Shown piece after piece: positions 45,149 through 53,675 of a stretch of DNA of 64,000 bases. The stretch is from Martinezella multihospitum. Its GTDB lineage: Bacteria; Pseudomonadota; Alphaproteobacteria; Rhizobiales; Rhizobiaceae. The DNA lies in NCBI RefSeq assembly GCF_900094585.1, contig NZ_FMAG01000001.1, forward strand, positions 882,530-946,529, given 5' to 3'. Under the pieces are notes generated by a model, which saw only the letters and a list, made by a program, of their open reading frames with translations, had not been told where the DNA came from and searched no databases. Numbering within the stretch: position 1 is the first letter of the stretch; every line of letters begins with the position of its first letter. The position numbers and the translations under genes were made by a program.

Positions 45149-46058
45149 CAAATCGTTCCTCTGCGTGCAATTCCATTACGGACTGATTGTGAAGTGATTT
45201 TGACGGGATGGCAAAGAAATCTGTCCCCGCTTGTTCGCCCTCACGCCAAGCCGACGTTCATATATGAGGTGGTGCAGCCTGCAGCAAGTTTTTGGTTAAC
45301 GAGATTTTTATGGTTGGACGGCTAGCTTTCGCAAAGCCGCGATAGGTAGCGCGTACGCGGCGCATCTTCCCTCAATCCCGAATTTGTAACAAGCTGCCTG
45401 CGAAAATGTCGCAGGGCTCGGGTTTGTGCGGACCGTCGTGTCTCAAAGAGGGAGGGCTCTTTATCCGGGCGGTCGCAAACCACATGCCGGCGGAGCAAGT
45501 TGCGGCCGATTGGCGGCGGTCGATGGTGCTCGTCAGGTTTGCGGTTGTTCAGACTGGCCGCATCTTTCGAGTGGTCTGCGCGCCGGGTGGCGCAGCAGAG
45601 TATTGTTCAGATTTGAACTTCGCTTCCCACACCAGCTGCTGGCTTCGGTTGTCCGACGCTCGCCATTGCTATCCTCCGGCGCCCCGTAGCATCTTTCATC
45701 GGCAAGGCAGGGAAAGAGCATTCGCATTTGAGTGGTGCCGCAGACGAAGCGGGGTTCCGAGAATAAAGCCATGGAGGGCAGGGGCAGCTATCGAGCGGGA
45801 ACGCGCGATACTCCTCTAGCGTCGTCAAGCCAAGCTGACGACCTTCGGCGCATTGAAGAGGCGGCTCTATATCAGGGTGCGGCTTTCATAGGTTGAAGCA
45901 TATTCCGCGGGTATTGCGACGTAATCTGTGAGCCGATGAAAAATCTGGAGATAGTTGTTATGGGCGGCTTGGCTGACGGCGGTCGTAGCGGTAGATACAG
46001 CAGCACGGCCGACACGATCCAAGTTCGAATGGCTCGTCAGTCATCGGGGGAAGTATTC
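45149..46058. other. 910-base region without a supported gene
   Basis: Several short open frames exist on both strands, but none has a ribosome site, recognisable domain or sensible composition. A nested inverted structure lies at 45377-45422: CCCGA with TCGGG outside and CCTGCG (45397-45402) with CGCAGG (45410-45415) inside, followed by TTTG. It might be a structured RNA or the remnant of a terminator. No insertion-sequence ends were seen. Confidence 0.45.
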
Positions 46059-46595
46059 TTGAACATAGCAGCATCCCTTTCACTGGGTATCGTCGTTTCA
46101 CTCATGTTCGGTTCGAGTGCGTTGGCTTTCGACAAATCTTCCTTCTTCGATGCCGCCCTTTGCAAGCCGCCTTATTCGACGGCCAGCGCGACAAAGATGT
46201 ATGACGAGGCTGAAAAGCTCGCGAAGGCGGATACGTCGCTCATGACGGCTGCTGTCTATAAAATGTCCGCGGACTTTGGCCGCCAAGGCTTCAAGGCGAA
46301 TGAAGTCGTCTTCGCCGGAACGAGCTTCGGCATTCTGGTCGAGGGCTTGCGGGCGGACGATCTGGCCAAGACCTATCACCTGACATCGGATGGGCTTGGC
46401 AATCTTCTCGGCACCGCAACGAAGTCATATGGGCGGGCTTTGCGCAAGGCTGAGCAACCCGCGACCGAGATGGGAGTGGTGTCCGTGGTCGCCCGCGAAT
46501 CCGCGGCCTTCCCCGGCAAGACGCTGCTGGCTTGCGAGTTCGTCTCGCATGAAGATCTCGAAGCCATGAAGAGTATGCAATCACTACCGAAGTAG
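46059..46595 (+). CDS. Exported protein of unknown function
   Basis: I choose the TTG at 46059: GGGGGAAG lies just upstream and the resulting N-terminus (MNIAASLSLGIVVSLMFGS, cleavage after SALA) is a textbook signal peptide. A longer frame from 45936 buries it. The mature protein of about 155 residues includes one cysteine near its start (AALCKPPYS) and one near the end (LLACEFVS), suggesting a disulphide. Motifs: TAAVYKMSADFGRQGFKANEVVFAG and TEMGVVSVVARES. No family recognised. Its coding sequence includes a GTCCGCGGAC core at 46265-46274. Confidence 0.6.
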   Translation: MNIAASLSLGIVVSLMFGSSALAFDKSSFFDAALCKPPYSTASATKMYDEAEKLAKADTSLMTAAVYKMSADFGRQGFKANEVVFAGTSFGILVEGLRADDLAKTYHLTSDGLGNLLGTATKSYGRALRKAEQPATEMGVVSVVARESAAFPGKTLLACEFVSHEDLEAMKSMQSLPK

Positions 46596-47074
46596 TGTGC
46601 ACCGGGGTGTGACGCCGCTGCTTTTTCCTGCGGCTGGAAGGCAACGGCATATGGTCTTCCGCGGAAGAGGAGCCCTGGGGCGCAATCTGCTGCTCCGAAG
46701 CGGCTCTTGGTTCGATATCTCCGTATCCGGTTTCTCGGCATCGCCTGAATTTGATTGTAGGGGTGGTCGCGTGTGGCGGAAGCAAAATCTTAAATAGCTT
46801 CGGCTAGGCGAAGTATTAACCATAATCTCAAGCTATTGTGAAACCCGTCGTTTGGCGTTTCCGGGCCGCAGCATCGTAAGTGGGGCAGAAAGGGGGATCG
46901 TTTCGGCTTGGAAGCCGACGAACGCAAAATACCACCGCTGGCTGAATTGGCGGCCGCACCAATCTGACGATCATCCTTTAGGCCAAGATCTCCTGCCCTG
47001 CATCGCCGGTGTATCACAGGATACCTGCTATCATCTCTTTGAACCGCAAGTTCCAACGGAGGCCTAAAGCCGAA
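46596..47074. other. Gene-free region between exported protein and HIT gene
   Basis: This 479-base stretch lies between two convergent genes. A 14-bp palindrome TCTTCCGCGGAAGA at 46655-46668 and a short CTTCG-N6-CGAAG hairpin near 46799-46814 are the only features; both could be chance. I see no gene. Confidence 0.45.
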
Positions 47075-47581
47075 CTATGATGCGGTCAGCTCAGAATGAT
47101 AGGCTTCAGTGATCCGCCGCGCCATTTGTGCCATTTGGTCATCAGCTATACGCAGAACCCCGTGCTCCGCCATCAAAGCATGGTATTGCTGTTCCTTGAG
47201 CGGTACACCTGCAGGCAAGGGGACGACATGAAAATGTAAGTGGCTGTTGGCTTGTTGACTACCGAGTGAAAGCACATAAATTCGCTCGGCGTGAAACACC
47301 TTTTTGAGGGCGCGAGACAACAGGTGCACCTTTTCCTGTAATCGGAGATATTCTTCCGTCGACAGATCTTGAGCCAAATCCTCTCGGTGCTCTCTCGGGC
47401 AGACAAGGCAGTAACCAGGCAATGTTGGATACTTGCTCAGGAAAATAATCGTCTCGTCGTTCTCAAAAATGCGATGGTGAAAGCAGGAGGGATCATTCCT
47501 GACCAAGCCGCAGATGAAGCATGGTTTTGTTTCGCTGTCGTGCACATAGGCTTTGAGATCAAATGGTTGCCGGTCGTTCAT
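47075..47581 (-). CDS. HIT-family hydrolase
   Basis: This 168-residue cytoplasmic protein has the histidine triad SHLHFHVVPLP (H-x-H-x-H) near residues 115-125 and the family start CFICGLVRNDPSCFHHRIFENDE with a CxxC pair that may bind zinc. HIT proteins hydrolyse nucleotide phosphoanhydrides or phosphoramidates (Ap4A, AMP-lysine). The exact substrate is unknown. It stands alone on the minus strand. Confidence 0.85.
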   Translation of the reverse strand: MNDRQPFDLKAYVHDSETKPCFICGLVRNDPSCFHHRIFENDETIIFLSKYPTLPGYCLVCPREHREDLAQDLSTEEYLRLQEKVHLLSRALKKVFHAERIYVLSLGSQQANSHLHFHVVPLPAGVPLKEQQYHALMAEHGVLRIADDQMAQMARRITEAYHSELTAS

Positions 47582-47662
47582 TCTGAGCTTCTACCTTGTT
47601 GCTCGGCGGCGTATCGGCTTTCAATTTAGCGCATCAGCTCAGGTTGTGAAGTTGCTCCAGCA

Positions 47663-47722
47663 ATGCCATCCAATCTGCTCCACGTACCGATGCTACGGTA
47701 CGTGGAGCAGATTGGATGGCAT
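47663..47722. repeat. 27-bp perfect inverted repeat with 6-base loop
   Basis: The arm at 47663-47689 (starting ATGCCATCCAATCTGC) is the exact reverse complement of 47696-47722, separated only by ATGCTA. It lies in the 361-base gap between the divergent HIT gene start and the DoxX gene end. There is no T tract on either side, so it is not a normal terminator. It would form a very stable hairpin in RNA or a cruciform in DNA. Confidence 0.9.
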
Positions 47723-47942
47723 GTTCAAACTCGGTGGAACGAGCGGCGAGCGCCGCCTGTCAATCGAACGATAAATAACTCTGCGCTTCACAGGGAGCAG
47801 AGTTCCAAGCTGCTAGCGCCTCATGATGCGACGGACGTGCTGCAAGTTGGGGCTTAAGTACGCTAGCTTTCGGCAAGCCTGCCGACGCGCTAGCGCACTT
47901 ACCCGTCTGCCGTCAAAAGGGAATGGTACGGCAAGCTTCAGA

Positions 47943-48380
47943 TCATGCCGAAGCGGCATTATTGTCCGACCAGGGCGCCCGCCTTATGGCAAGCACGCTG
48001 CCCGGCCCGTGTACGGCGGCGAAGAGTAGTCCGGCTACGAAAACAAAGTGATCGACGAAGAAGCCGAATTCAGCTTGGTTGCCGGCCCAACGAGCCGGAC
48101 CATGGAATGAGAATCCAAGGAAGATGACATAAACGGCTGCAGCGAGCGCTGCGGGGACGAACAAAGCACCGGTCAAGAAAGCAACGGCAAGCAGCACTTC
48201 AAGGATCGCGGCACACCAAGCCAGGAATAATGGAAACGGGAAGCCGGCGGCGGCAATATAGCTGGCGGTCGCGCTCATATCCATAAACTTGAACGAGACG
48301 GCCATCACGAAGACGGCGGTGAAGATGAGGCGAGCGATGAGAATGGCGGCTGTCTGCCAAATTGATTGAGCGTTTTCCAC
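47943..48380 (-). CDS. DoxX-family membrane protein
   Basis: Starting at the GTG at 48380, preceded by GGAGGG, the 145-residue protein has four membrane segments and the DoxX marks ARLIFTAVFVMAVSFKFMD, IAAAGFPFPLFLAWCAAILEVLLAVAFL and NQAEFGFFVDHFVFVAGLL. The longer frame upstream lacks a ribosome site. DoxX proteins are small inner-membrane proteins, some coupled to thiosulphate or oxidative-stress enzymes; the role here is unknown. Confidence 0.82.
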   Translation of the reverse strand: MENAQSIWQTAAILIARLIFTAVFVMAVSFKFMDMSATASYIAAAGFPFPLFLAWCAAILEVLLAVAFLTGALFVPAALAAAVYVIFLGFSFHGPARWAGNQAEFGFFVDHFVFVAGLLFAAVHGPGSVLAIRRAPWSDNNAASA

Positions 48381-48555
48381 GATATCCCTCCGGGTTGATG
48401 TGGCTGATATTCCAAGGACGGCCAACCGAAGGTGATTCCGACAAGGTGGACGGAAATTATTTGCCGGCGCTGATCCCGGGAAGCATGAGGCACCTGTGTG
48501 ATAGCGGATGGGGTTATTGCAGCGTTGTGCGTCAATTCGAACGATGCGGCGTCTT

Positions 48556-48990
48556 TCAAGACTCCCGCGATTGTCCGCCCGCGCCAAGAATATGGCTCGT
48601 GATGACATAGCGATCGTTCTCGTCCAGTTCGACGGGATCCACCAGGACGACAGAAGGCTCTCCGGTACCGGATATCAGAATGAAAGAATAGGGGTTCGTT
48701 GTCTCGTCGTTGGCCACTAGGAGCGATCTCTGGAGCAGTCGTGCCAGTTGGCTGGCAGCTTCAAGAATGGGCGGAGGGTGCAGGTCACTGGAGTGGTAGA
48801 TGCTGATGATCTGCGAATAGTCATCGAAAGATTCCGACGACACCAGGCATGTTGCCGGCATATCCGCGATTTGCGCTATGTCATGGATTACGTCCACGCT
48901 GTCTGCATCGACGCAGAGCACGGCAGCAATGGAACGCCGCAGAAGATCGTCGTCAGCACGCTTTTCAAGAGAGGCATCAAACCAGATCAT
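48556..48990 (-). CDS. Protein of unknown function, 144 residues
   Basis: This acidic soluble protein (MIWFDASLEKRADDDLLRRS, CVDADSVDVIHDIAQI, FILISGTGEPSVVLVDPVELDE) has no signal peptide or membrane segment, and I do not recognise its family. It lies 141 bases downstream of the divergent carbamoyltransferase on the same strand, and no other gene intervenes, so the two may work together. An alternating pattern of strands and helices suggests a compact alpha/beta fold. Confidence 0.55.
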   Translation of the reverse strand: MIWFDASLEKRADDDLLRRSIAAVLCVDADSVDVIHDIAQIADMPATCLVSSESFDDYSQIISIYHSSDLHPPPILEAASQLARLLQRSLLVANDETTNPYSFILISGTGEPSVVLVDPVELDENDRYVITSHILGAGGQSRES

Positions 48991-49131
48991 TGCCCACGAT
49001 TCCGATTTTCAGGATTTGTGTCATGCAGCAGCCTCAATAGTCAAAGCTCTTCCGTCGCTTCAAAGTTCGAAAACCAATCAGCTTCGTGGTCGCCATTTGC
49101 ATCGCTTCGCAGGACATGCGGCCATGGACGA

Positions 49132-50004
49132 TTACGCAGTCATCCACTCCATCAAAGCATTCTGGGCGTGAAGCAAAAATGCCTTGGCCACTTGGCTTTG
49201 GCAGGCTGGATACAGCATTGCATCCACCGTCACTTCCCGACCTCTCGTGACTGGTGGACACGGCAAAAAGATAGTGCCTTGCTTTCCTTCGTTGAGAATC
49301 GAAGCCGACACCCGATACTCGGCCAGCGTCTCTTCCTCTGCATCCGTTGGCCATGAATCGGTAATGATGACGTCCGCATCGAGCAGATGGCGAATGTCCG
49401 TGCTGCTTTCAAAATTCGGGTTCAGAAGGTCCGGGTCGGTGACGTGCCAGCGCTCCGGATAGACCTGAACCATGTGCATCGGCATCGATCGCGATGCCTC
49501 GACCCATGATCTCAATATATTGGCGTCTGGCGCAATTCCGACAACCTTGAGGCCATCAAGCGTTCCTCTTACGCTCTTGATATAGGCAAGATCGCCAAGC
49601 GTTTCGCAAGGGTGATTGGTTCTTGTTCGGGCATTGATGACGGGTGCTTCCGCGGCGGCGGCAAGTTCATGCAGGGTTGCAAGCTCTTTTGTCCTGACGA
49701 CAAGAAGATCAAACCAATTATCGAGGTAGCCCGCTAGATCGGCTGTGGGTTCGCGAGTGCTGAAGTTGATGGGAGGTTGAGCGGATATGCCGCCCATCGC
49801 TTTCACGCCGAGATCGAAAGCGGTCGTGTTTCTCCATCCCGTGTCGTCGACAATGATGCCGACGCGCTTGCCGAACAGGGCTTGCGGCATGGTGCGCTCA
49901 TGCCAATGCCTTGCAAGTTGGTCCGCTCGGTCAATAATCCCAAGGGTAATGCTCGGGGGCAACGAGTGAAACTCGAGAAAATCTCTGTTCGACGTAAAAT
50001 TCAT
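49132..50004 (-). CDS. Divergent carbamoyltransferase-family protein
   Basis: This 290-residue protein follows the aspartate/ornithine carbamoyltransferase order: LFGKRVGIIVDDTGWRNTTAF at the first phosphate-binding site, INARTRTNHPCETLGDLAYI (equivalent of HPxQxLxD), VVGIAPDANILRSWVEAS and FLPCPPVTRGREVT, like the HCLP/RGxEV region of ornithine enzymes. The normal S-T-R-T-R carbamoyl-phosphate loop is replaced by G-W-R-N-T, keeping only part of the anion site. It may use a different acyl donor or acceptor, or be regulatory. No arginine genes surround it. Confidence 0.75.
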   Translation of the reverse strand: MNFTSNRDFLEFHSLPPSITLGIIDRADQLARHWHERTMPQALFGKRVGIIVDDTGWRNTTAFDLGVKAMGGISAQPPINFSTREPTADLAGYLDNWFDLLVVRTKELATLHELAAAAEAPVINARTRTNHPCETLGDLAYIKSVRGTLDGLKVVGIAPDANILRSWVEASRSMPMHMVQVYPERWHVTDPDLLNPNFESSTDIRHLLDADVIITDSWPTDAEEETLAEYRVSASILNEGKQGTIFLPCPPVTRGREVTVDAMLYPACQSQVAKAFLLHAQNALMEWMTA

Positions 50005-50362
50005 AGCGTTTCCCAGGTTGAATTCAGCAGACCCTCCGCAACGGAGGCGAGGCGCTCACCCTAGGCAGTTTTCGATCCGGCGCAATGGAGAGAAGCGTCA
50101 GCCGCCCGGCGCTGCCGTCGACGGTTTTACCTTTCCGGAGGCCGACATGAGGTCCGGAGCTTGCGTGATCTCGACTCAGACGGTGCCGGCCGTCACCGTC
50201 GCGACCTTGATGCTAGTTCCGCCCATGGCGGTGATCTGCTTTCGGCAAAGACTTATCGCAGATGCTTCATTGGCAAGATCTTTGGCGGCCCCATTGGCAA
50301 AATCTTTAGATCGTTCGGAGTATCGGAGCCGCGATGCTTTCCGGCTATTTTGGTAGTTTTCG
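50005..50362. other. Divergent region, carbamoyltransferase / diguanylate cyclase
   Basis: This 358-base gap has no supported gene and separates two divergent genes, so it should hold both promoters. I see no strong -35/-10 pair or repeats. Confidence 0.45.
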
Positions 50363-51529
50363 ATGATCAATGAATTAGACATGCCGACGGTGCTCTTTCT
50401 CCAAAAGACATCCTATATCGCTGGTGCGGTGACTTTGGGTTATTTGAAATACAGTTCGAATGAAAGCCGCGGCGTTGGTCTGCTCGCCTCAAGCTTCGTA
50501 ATTCTCGCTGCGGCATCAACATTGGCCGGATATGCCGAAACCTACCCGGCATTCTATGCGCCTCTCAGCCTCATCAATCTCGTTTGCGCCGTGCTTGGAT
50601 ATTCGTTGCTCGGCTCGTCTTTCGTGGTGATCAGCGACCCCGACAGAAAGGTGATACCGACTCTCGCATTGCTGCCTGGACTGTTGACCTTGTTCGTCGG
50701 AGCCCTCACGGCATTTCATTTGAACAATACATATCGGGCGGCGACATTCAATTTCCTCGCCTGCGTGATGCTTGCCGGCGCGGCGATCGTCATCTTCAGG
50801 GACTCCTTTCGCGAACCGTTGCCGATCAGAAAATTCGTTGCTGCAATATTATTGGCCTGCAGCCTGCTATCGCTGATAATGGCCTTCGAGTTTTCGTTCC
50901 ATTCTTTCGTCCTTCTCGATGTGGCGAGCGGCTTTCTGCTGATGATCCTTTCCAAGTTCGTGCTGGCGCTGTCGATCGTCATTTTCATAAGCGAGCGCCA
51001 ACAGGTAAAACTCAGACAAACAGCCGAGCGAGATGGCCTGACCGGTCTTTATAATCGCCGCTTCTTCAACGAGAACGCTTCCGGACGGCTTCGGGATGGA
51101 GATGCCATTCTCTATCTCGATATCGATCACTTCAAGCATGTTAACGACCGTTGGGGCCATGCGGCGGGAGATGAAGTTCTTGTCGCCGTCTCGCGAACGA
51201 TAGAGGCGATCCTGCCTGCGTCCGCCATTTTCGCGCGGCAGGGAGGAGAGGAGTTCATAATCTTTCTTCCCTTGAAGGCAGGAGACCCGCTTGTTCAGGC
51301 CGAGCGCATTCGGGAAGCTGTTCAGCGAACCCGATTTCCGGATCTCGGTGCCGATGCGGTGGTGACGACAAGCATTGGCATTTCGAAGGTGAGCCGGGAA
51401 TGCAAGTCGCTTTCCGAGCTTTGTCGCGAAGCGGATCGCGCCCTGTATCTGGCGAAGGCAGGCGGACGAAACCGGGTTTGTGACGCAAACAGCGACTTCG
51501 TCGCTGAAGGTTACGTTCGCTCGGCATAA
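50363..51529 (+). CDS. Membrane diguanylate cyclase (GGDEF)
   Basis: This 388-residue protein has about six membrane segments in residues 10-205 and a C-terminal GGDEF domain: RDGLTGLYNRRFF, AILYLDIDHFKHVNDRWGHAAGDEVL, active-site ARQGGEEFIIFL and ADRALYLAKAGGRN. The GGEEF motif and metal-binding Asp are intact, so it should make cyclic di-GMP. No I-site RxxD is obvious just before the motif (AIFARQ). The membrane part resembles MHYT/MASE-like sensors without a clear match. Confidence 0.88.
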   Translation: MINELDMPTVLFLQKTSYIAGAVTLGYLKYSSNESRGVGLLASSFVILAAASTLAGYAETYPAFYAPLSLINLVCAVLGYSLLGSSFVVISDPDRKVIPTLALLPGLLTLFVGALTAFHLNNTYRAATFNFLACVMLAGAAIVIFRDSFREPLPIRKFVAAILLACSLLSLIMAFEFSFHSFVLLDVASGFLLMILSKFVLALSIVIFISERQQVKLRQTAERDGLTGLYNRRFFNENASGRLRDGDAILYLDIDHFKHVNDRWGHAAGDEVLVAVSRTIEAILPASAIFARQGGEEFIIFLPLKAGDPLVQAERIREAVQRTRFPDLGADAVVTTSIGISKVSRECKSLSELCREADRALYLAKAGGRNRVCDANSDFVAEGYVRSA

Positions 51530-51792
51530 TCCCCGATCAACTCACCGGATCATTGTAGCCTGAAGGCGGGTTCGAAAGAATACCCGGAAACGGGATAGGG
51601 GGGTGCCCGAGAGCGACCGGCGTACCATGTTGCTAGCAGACCGCCACAGAGCCCAGTGGTCGGCATCGAGGTTGCTGGATAGAAGAGGGACAAATCTCGA
51701 TTTTTGGCAAAGGCCTGGAATGCCGGGAAGCGACGTTGATTTAGCTGGCATGCCCCTTTATTTCTCACGCTGAAAGAAGAGGTCAGTTAGCC

Positions 51793-52494
51793 ATGGACAA
51801 TGAAACAAGCCTCCGAAACGAGCGCAAGCGCGGCTCCGGCGTAAAGGTGGTCTATGATATCTTGCGGGACGAGATTCTGGATCTGGAACTGCCGCCGGGC
51901 AGTCCCATCGACGAGGTGCAGCTTTCCGAACGCTTCGGCATGTCGCGTACGCCGATCCGTGAAGCGTTGGTGCGGCTGGCAGGCGAGGGGCTGATCGATA
52001 CGCTGCCCAACCGCTCGACCATGGTCTCGCAGATCGACTTCCTCAACATGCACAGCTATTTCGATGCGCTGGTGCTGATGTATCGGGTGACAACGCAGCT
52101 TGCTGCAAAATATCACCGTCCGGAAGATCTCGAGGGCGTGCGCGTGCTTCAGGCTGAATTCGCCGATGCCGTCGAAGCACAGGATGCGCTCGCCATGATC
52201 TCCACCAACGTCGCGCTGCATCTTGCGATCGCCGAGGCTGGCCGCAACCCCTATTTCACCAGCCTCTTCTCGCGATTGCTGAATGAGGGCCGGCGTCTCC
52301 TGCGCCTCTATTACCAATCCTACAACGATCGTCTGCCGCGTCGCTTCGTCGAGGAGCATGATGAAATCATTGCCGCCGTCGAGGCGCGGGATACGGAACT
52401 TGCCGAGCGCCTCGCGCGCGAACATGCCGAACAGATCGTCGCTCAGATACAGAAATTGCTGATGCGCGGGGATCGTCTCGACGTCAGCCTTTGA
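51793..52494 (+). CDS. GntR-family regulator, FCD subfamily (hydroxyproline-type cluster)
   Basis: The 233-residue protein has an N-terminal winged helix (VKVVYDILRDEILDLELPPG, LSERFGMSRTPIREALVRL) and an FCD ligand domain (ALHLAIAEAGRNPYFTSLF, EEHDEIIAAVEARD). AGAGGTCAG precedes the ATG. It sits upstream of a DHDPS-family gene and near Ldh- and FAD-oxidase genes, the same set as HypR with its targets in Sinorhizobium. Candidate operators are at 52507-52533. Confidence 0.88.
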   Translation: MDNETSLRNERKRGSGVKVVYDILRDEILDLELPPGSPIDEVQLSERFGMSRTPIREALVRLAGEGLIDTLPNRSTMVSQIDFLNMHSYFDALVLMYRVTTQLAAKYHRPEDLEGVRVLQAEFADAVEAQDALAMISTNVALHLAIAEAGRNPYFTSLFSRLLNEGRRLLRLYYQSYNDRLPRRFVEEHDEIIAAVEARDTELAERLAREHAEQIVAQIQKLLMRGDRLDVSL

Positions 52495-52506
52495 GCTGCA
52501 TATTTC

Positions 52507-52533
52507 TTGTCGACAAAATAAATACAAAGGTAT
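52507..52533. promoter_or_regulatory. Candidate GntR sites before the DHDPS-family gene
   Basis: TTGTCGACAA (52507-52516, a perfect palindrome) and ATAC-AAAG-GTAT (52522-52533) lie in the 125-base gap after the regulator. A TAAATACAAA string here recurs upstream of the Ldh-family gene (54763-54773), so both promoters may share a regulator. Confidence 0.4.
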
Positions 52534-52619
52534 ATCAATGCTGCAAAGACGGTGAGGCGCGGCGGCGGATGCTGCTGGGCTGGTAGCCGATCCACCCCCC
52601 GGCCCAAGAGGATAGAAAG

Positions 52620-53582
52620 ATGAAGTCCAGCATTTTCTCCGGGGTGATCCCGGCGCTCATGACCCCGTGCAAACCGGATCGCAGTCCTGACTTCGATGCG
52701 CTGGTGCGCAAGGGCAAGCAGCTGATCGCCGAGGGCATGTCGGCCGTCGTCTATTGCGGCTCGATGGGCGATTGGCCGCTGCTGACCGATGCGCAGCGCA
52801 TGGAGGGCGTCGAGCGGCTGGCCAAGGCGGGCGTGCCCGTCATCGTCGGCACCGGCGCCGTCAATACGGCATCGGCCGTCGCCCATGCGGCACACGCGCA
52901 GAAGGTCGGTGCGAAGGGTCTGATGGTCATCCCGCGCGTGCTGTCGCGCGGCTCGGTGATCGCGGCCCAGAAGGCGCATTTCAAGGCGATCCTGTCGGCG
53001 GCACCCGATCTGCCGGCCGTCATCTACAACAGCCCCTATTATGGCTTTGCCACCCGCGCCGACCTGTTCTTCGCACTGCGCGCCGAACATTCCAACCTTG
53101 TCGGCTTCAAGGAGTTCGGCGGTCCGGCCGACATGCGCTATGCCGCCGAAAACATCACCAGCCGCGACGATGACGTCACGCTGATGATCGGTGTCGATAC
53201 GGCCGTGTTCCACGGTTTCGTCAATTGCGGCGCGACGGGTGCCATCACCGGCATCGGCAACGTCCTGCCCAAGGAAGTCATTCATCTCTGCAACCTCGCG
53301 CAGGCTGCGGCCAAGGGCGATGTCGATGCACGCCAGCGCGCGCTTGAACTCGAGCAGGCGCTCGCCGTCCTGTCGTCCTTCGACGAAGGTCCGGATCTGG
53401 TTCTCTTCTTCAAGCACATGATGGTGCTGAAGGGAGACAAGGAATATGAGCTGCACTTCAACGAAAGCGACGTCCCGAACGACAGCCAGCGCGGCTATGT
53501 CGAGGCGCAGTTCAAGCTGTTCAACAGCTGGTATGCCGAGTGGAGCAAGCTTCCCGGCGCGGTGGAAAACTACAAGGCCTGA
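52620..53582 (+). CDS. DHDPS/NAL-family lyase or deaminase (HypD-like)
   Basis: The 320-residue protein has the family TIM barrel with the Schiff-base lysine in VGFKEFGG, the tyrosine in VIYNSPYYG and GSMGDWPLLTDAQRMEG in place of the GTTGE loop. In hydroxyproline catabolism a member of this family (Δ1-pyrroline-4-hydroxy-2-carboxylate deaminase) makes 2-oxoglutarate semialdehyde. The GntR, Ldh-family and FAD-oxidase neighbours support that role over lysine synthesis. AAGAGGATAG precedes the start and a strong terminator follows. Confidence 0.83.
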   Translation: MKSSIFSGVIPALMTPCKPDRSPDFDALVRKGKQLIAEGMSAVVYCGSMGDWPLLTDAQRMEGVERLAKAGVPVIVGTGAVNTASAVAHAAHAQKVGAKGLMVIPRVLSRGSVIAAQKAHFKAILSAAPDLPAVIYNSPYYGFATRADLFFALRAEHSNLVGFKEFGGPADMRYAAENITSRDDDVTLMIGVDTAVFHGFVNCGATGAITGIGNVLPKEVIHLCNLAQAAAKGDVDARQRALELEQALAVLSSFDEGPDLVLFFKHMMVLKGDKEYELHFNESDVPNDSQRGYVEAQFKLFNSWYAEWSKLPGAVENYKA

Positions 53583-53612
53583 GGCGGCCGCAATAGCTTA
53601 AGTCCAAATGTG

Positions 53613-53636
53613 AGAGGCCCGAATGGGCCTCTTTTT
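53613..53636 (+). terminator. Rho-independent terminator after the DHDPS-family gene
   Basis: AGAGGCCC (53613-53620) pairs perfectly with GGGCCTCT (53625-53632) around GAAT, followed by TTTT. It ends the plus-strand unit; the next gene converges. Confidence 0.92.
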
Positions 53637-53675
53637 GTTATCTTACGTTAGCTTTCAATTACATTTCGACATTGC

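Noticed and set aside
45406..45819. Open frame of 137 codons in the gene-poor region
   Set aside because: Composition rich in Cys, Arg and Ser, no ribosome site and overlapping frames on both strands; no evidence that it is coding.
46265..46274. GTCCGCGGAC core inside the exported-protein gene
   Set aside because: The flanks are only partly palindromic and it lies in a coding sequence; it is mentioned with the partition sites but not called as one.
46655..46668. 14-bp palindrome TCTTCCGCGGAAGA
   Set aside because: Several 14-bp palindromes are expected by chance in 64 kb, and it lacks the GTCCGCGGAC core of the partition-type sites.
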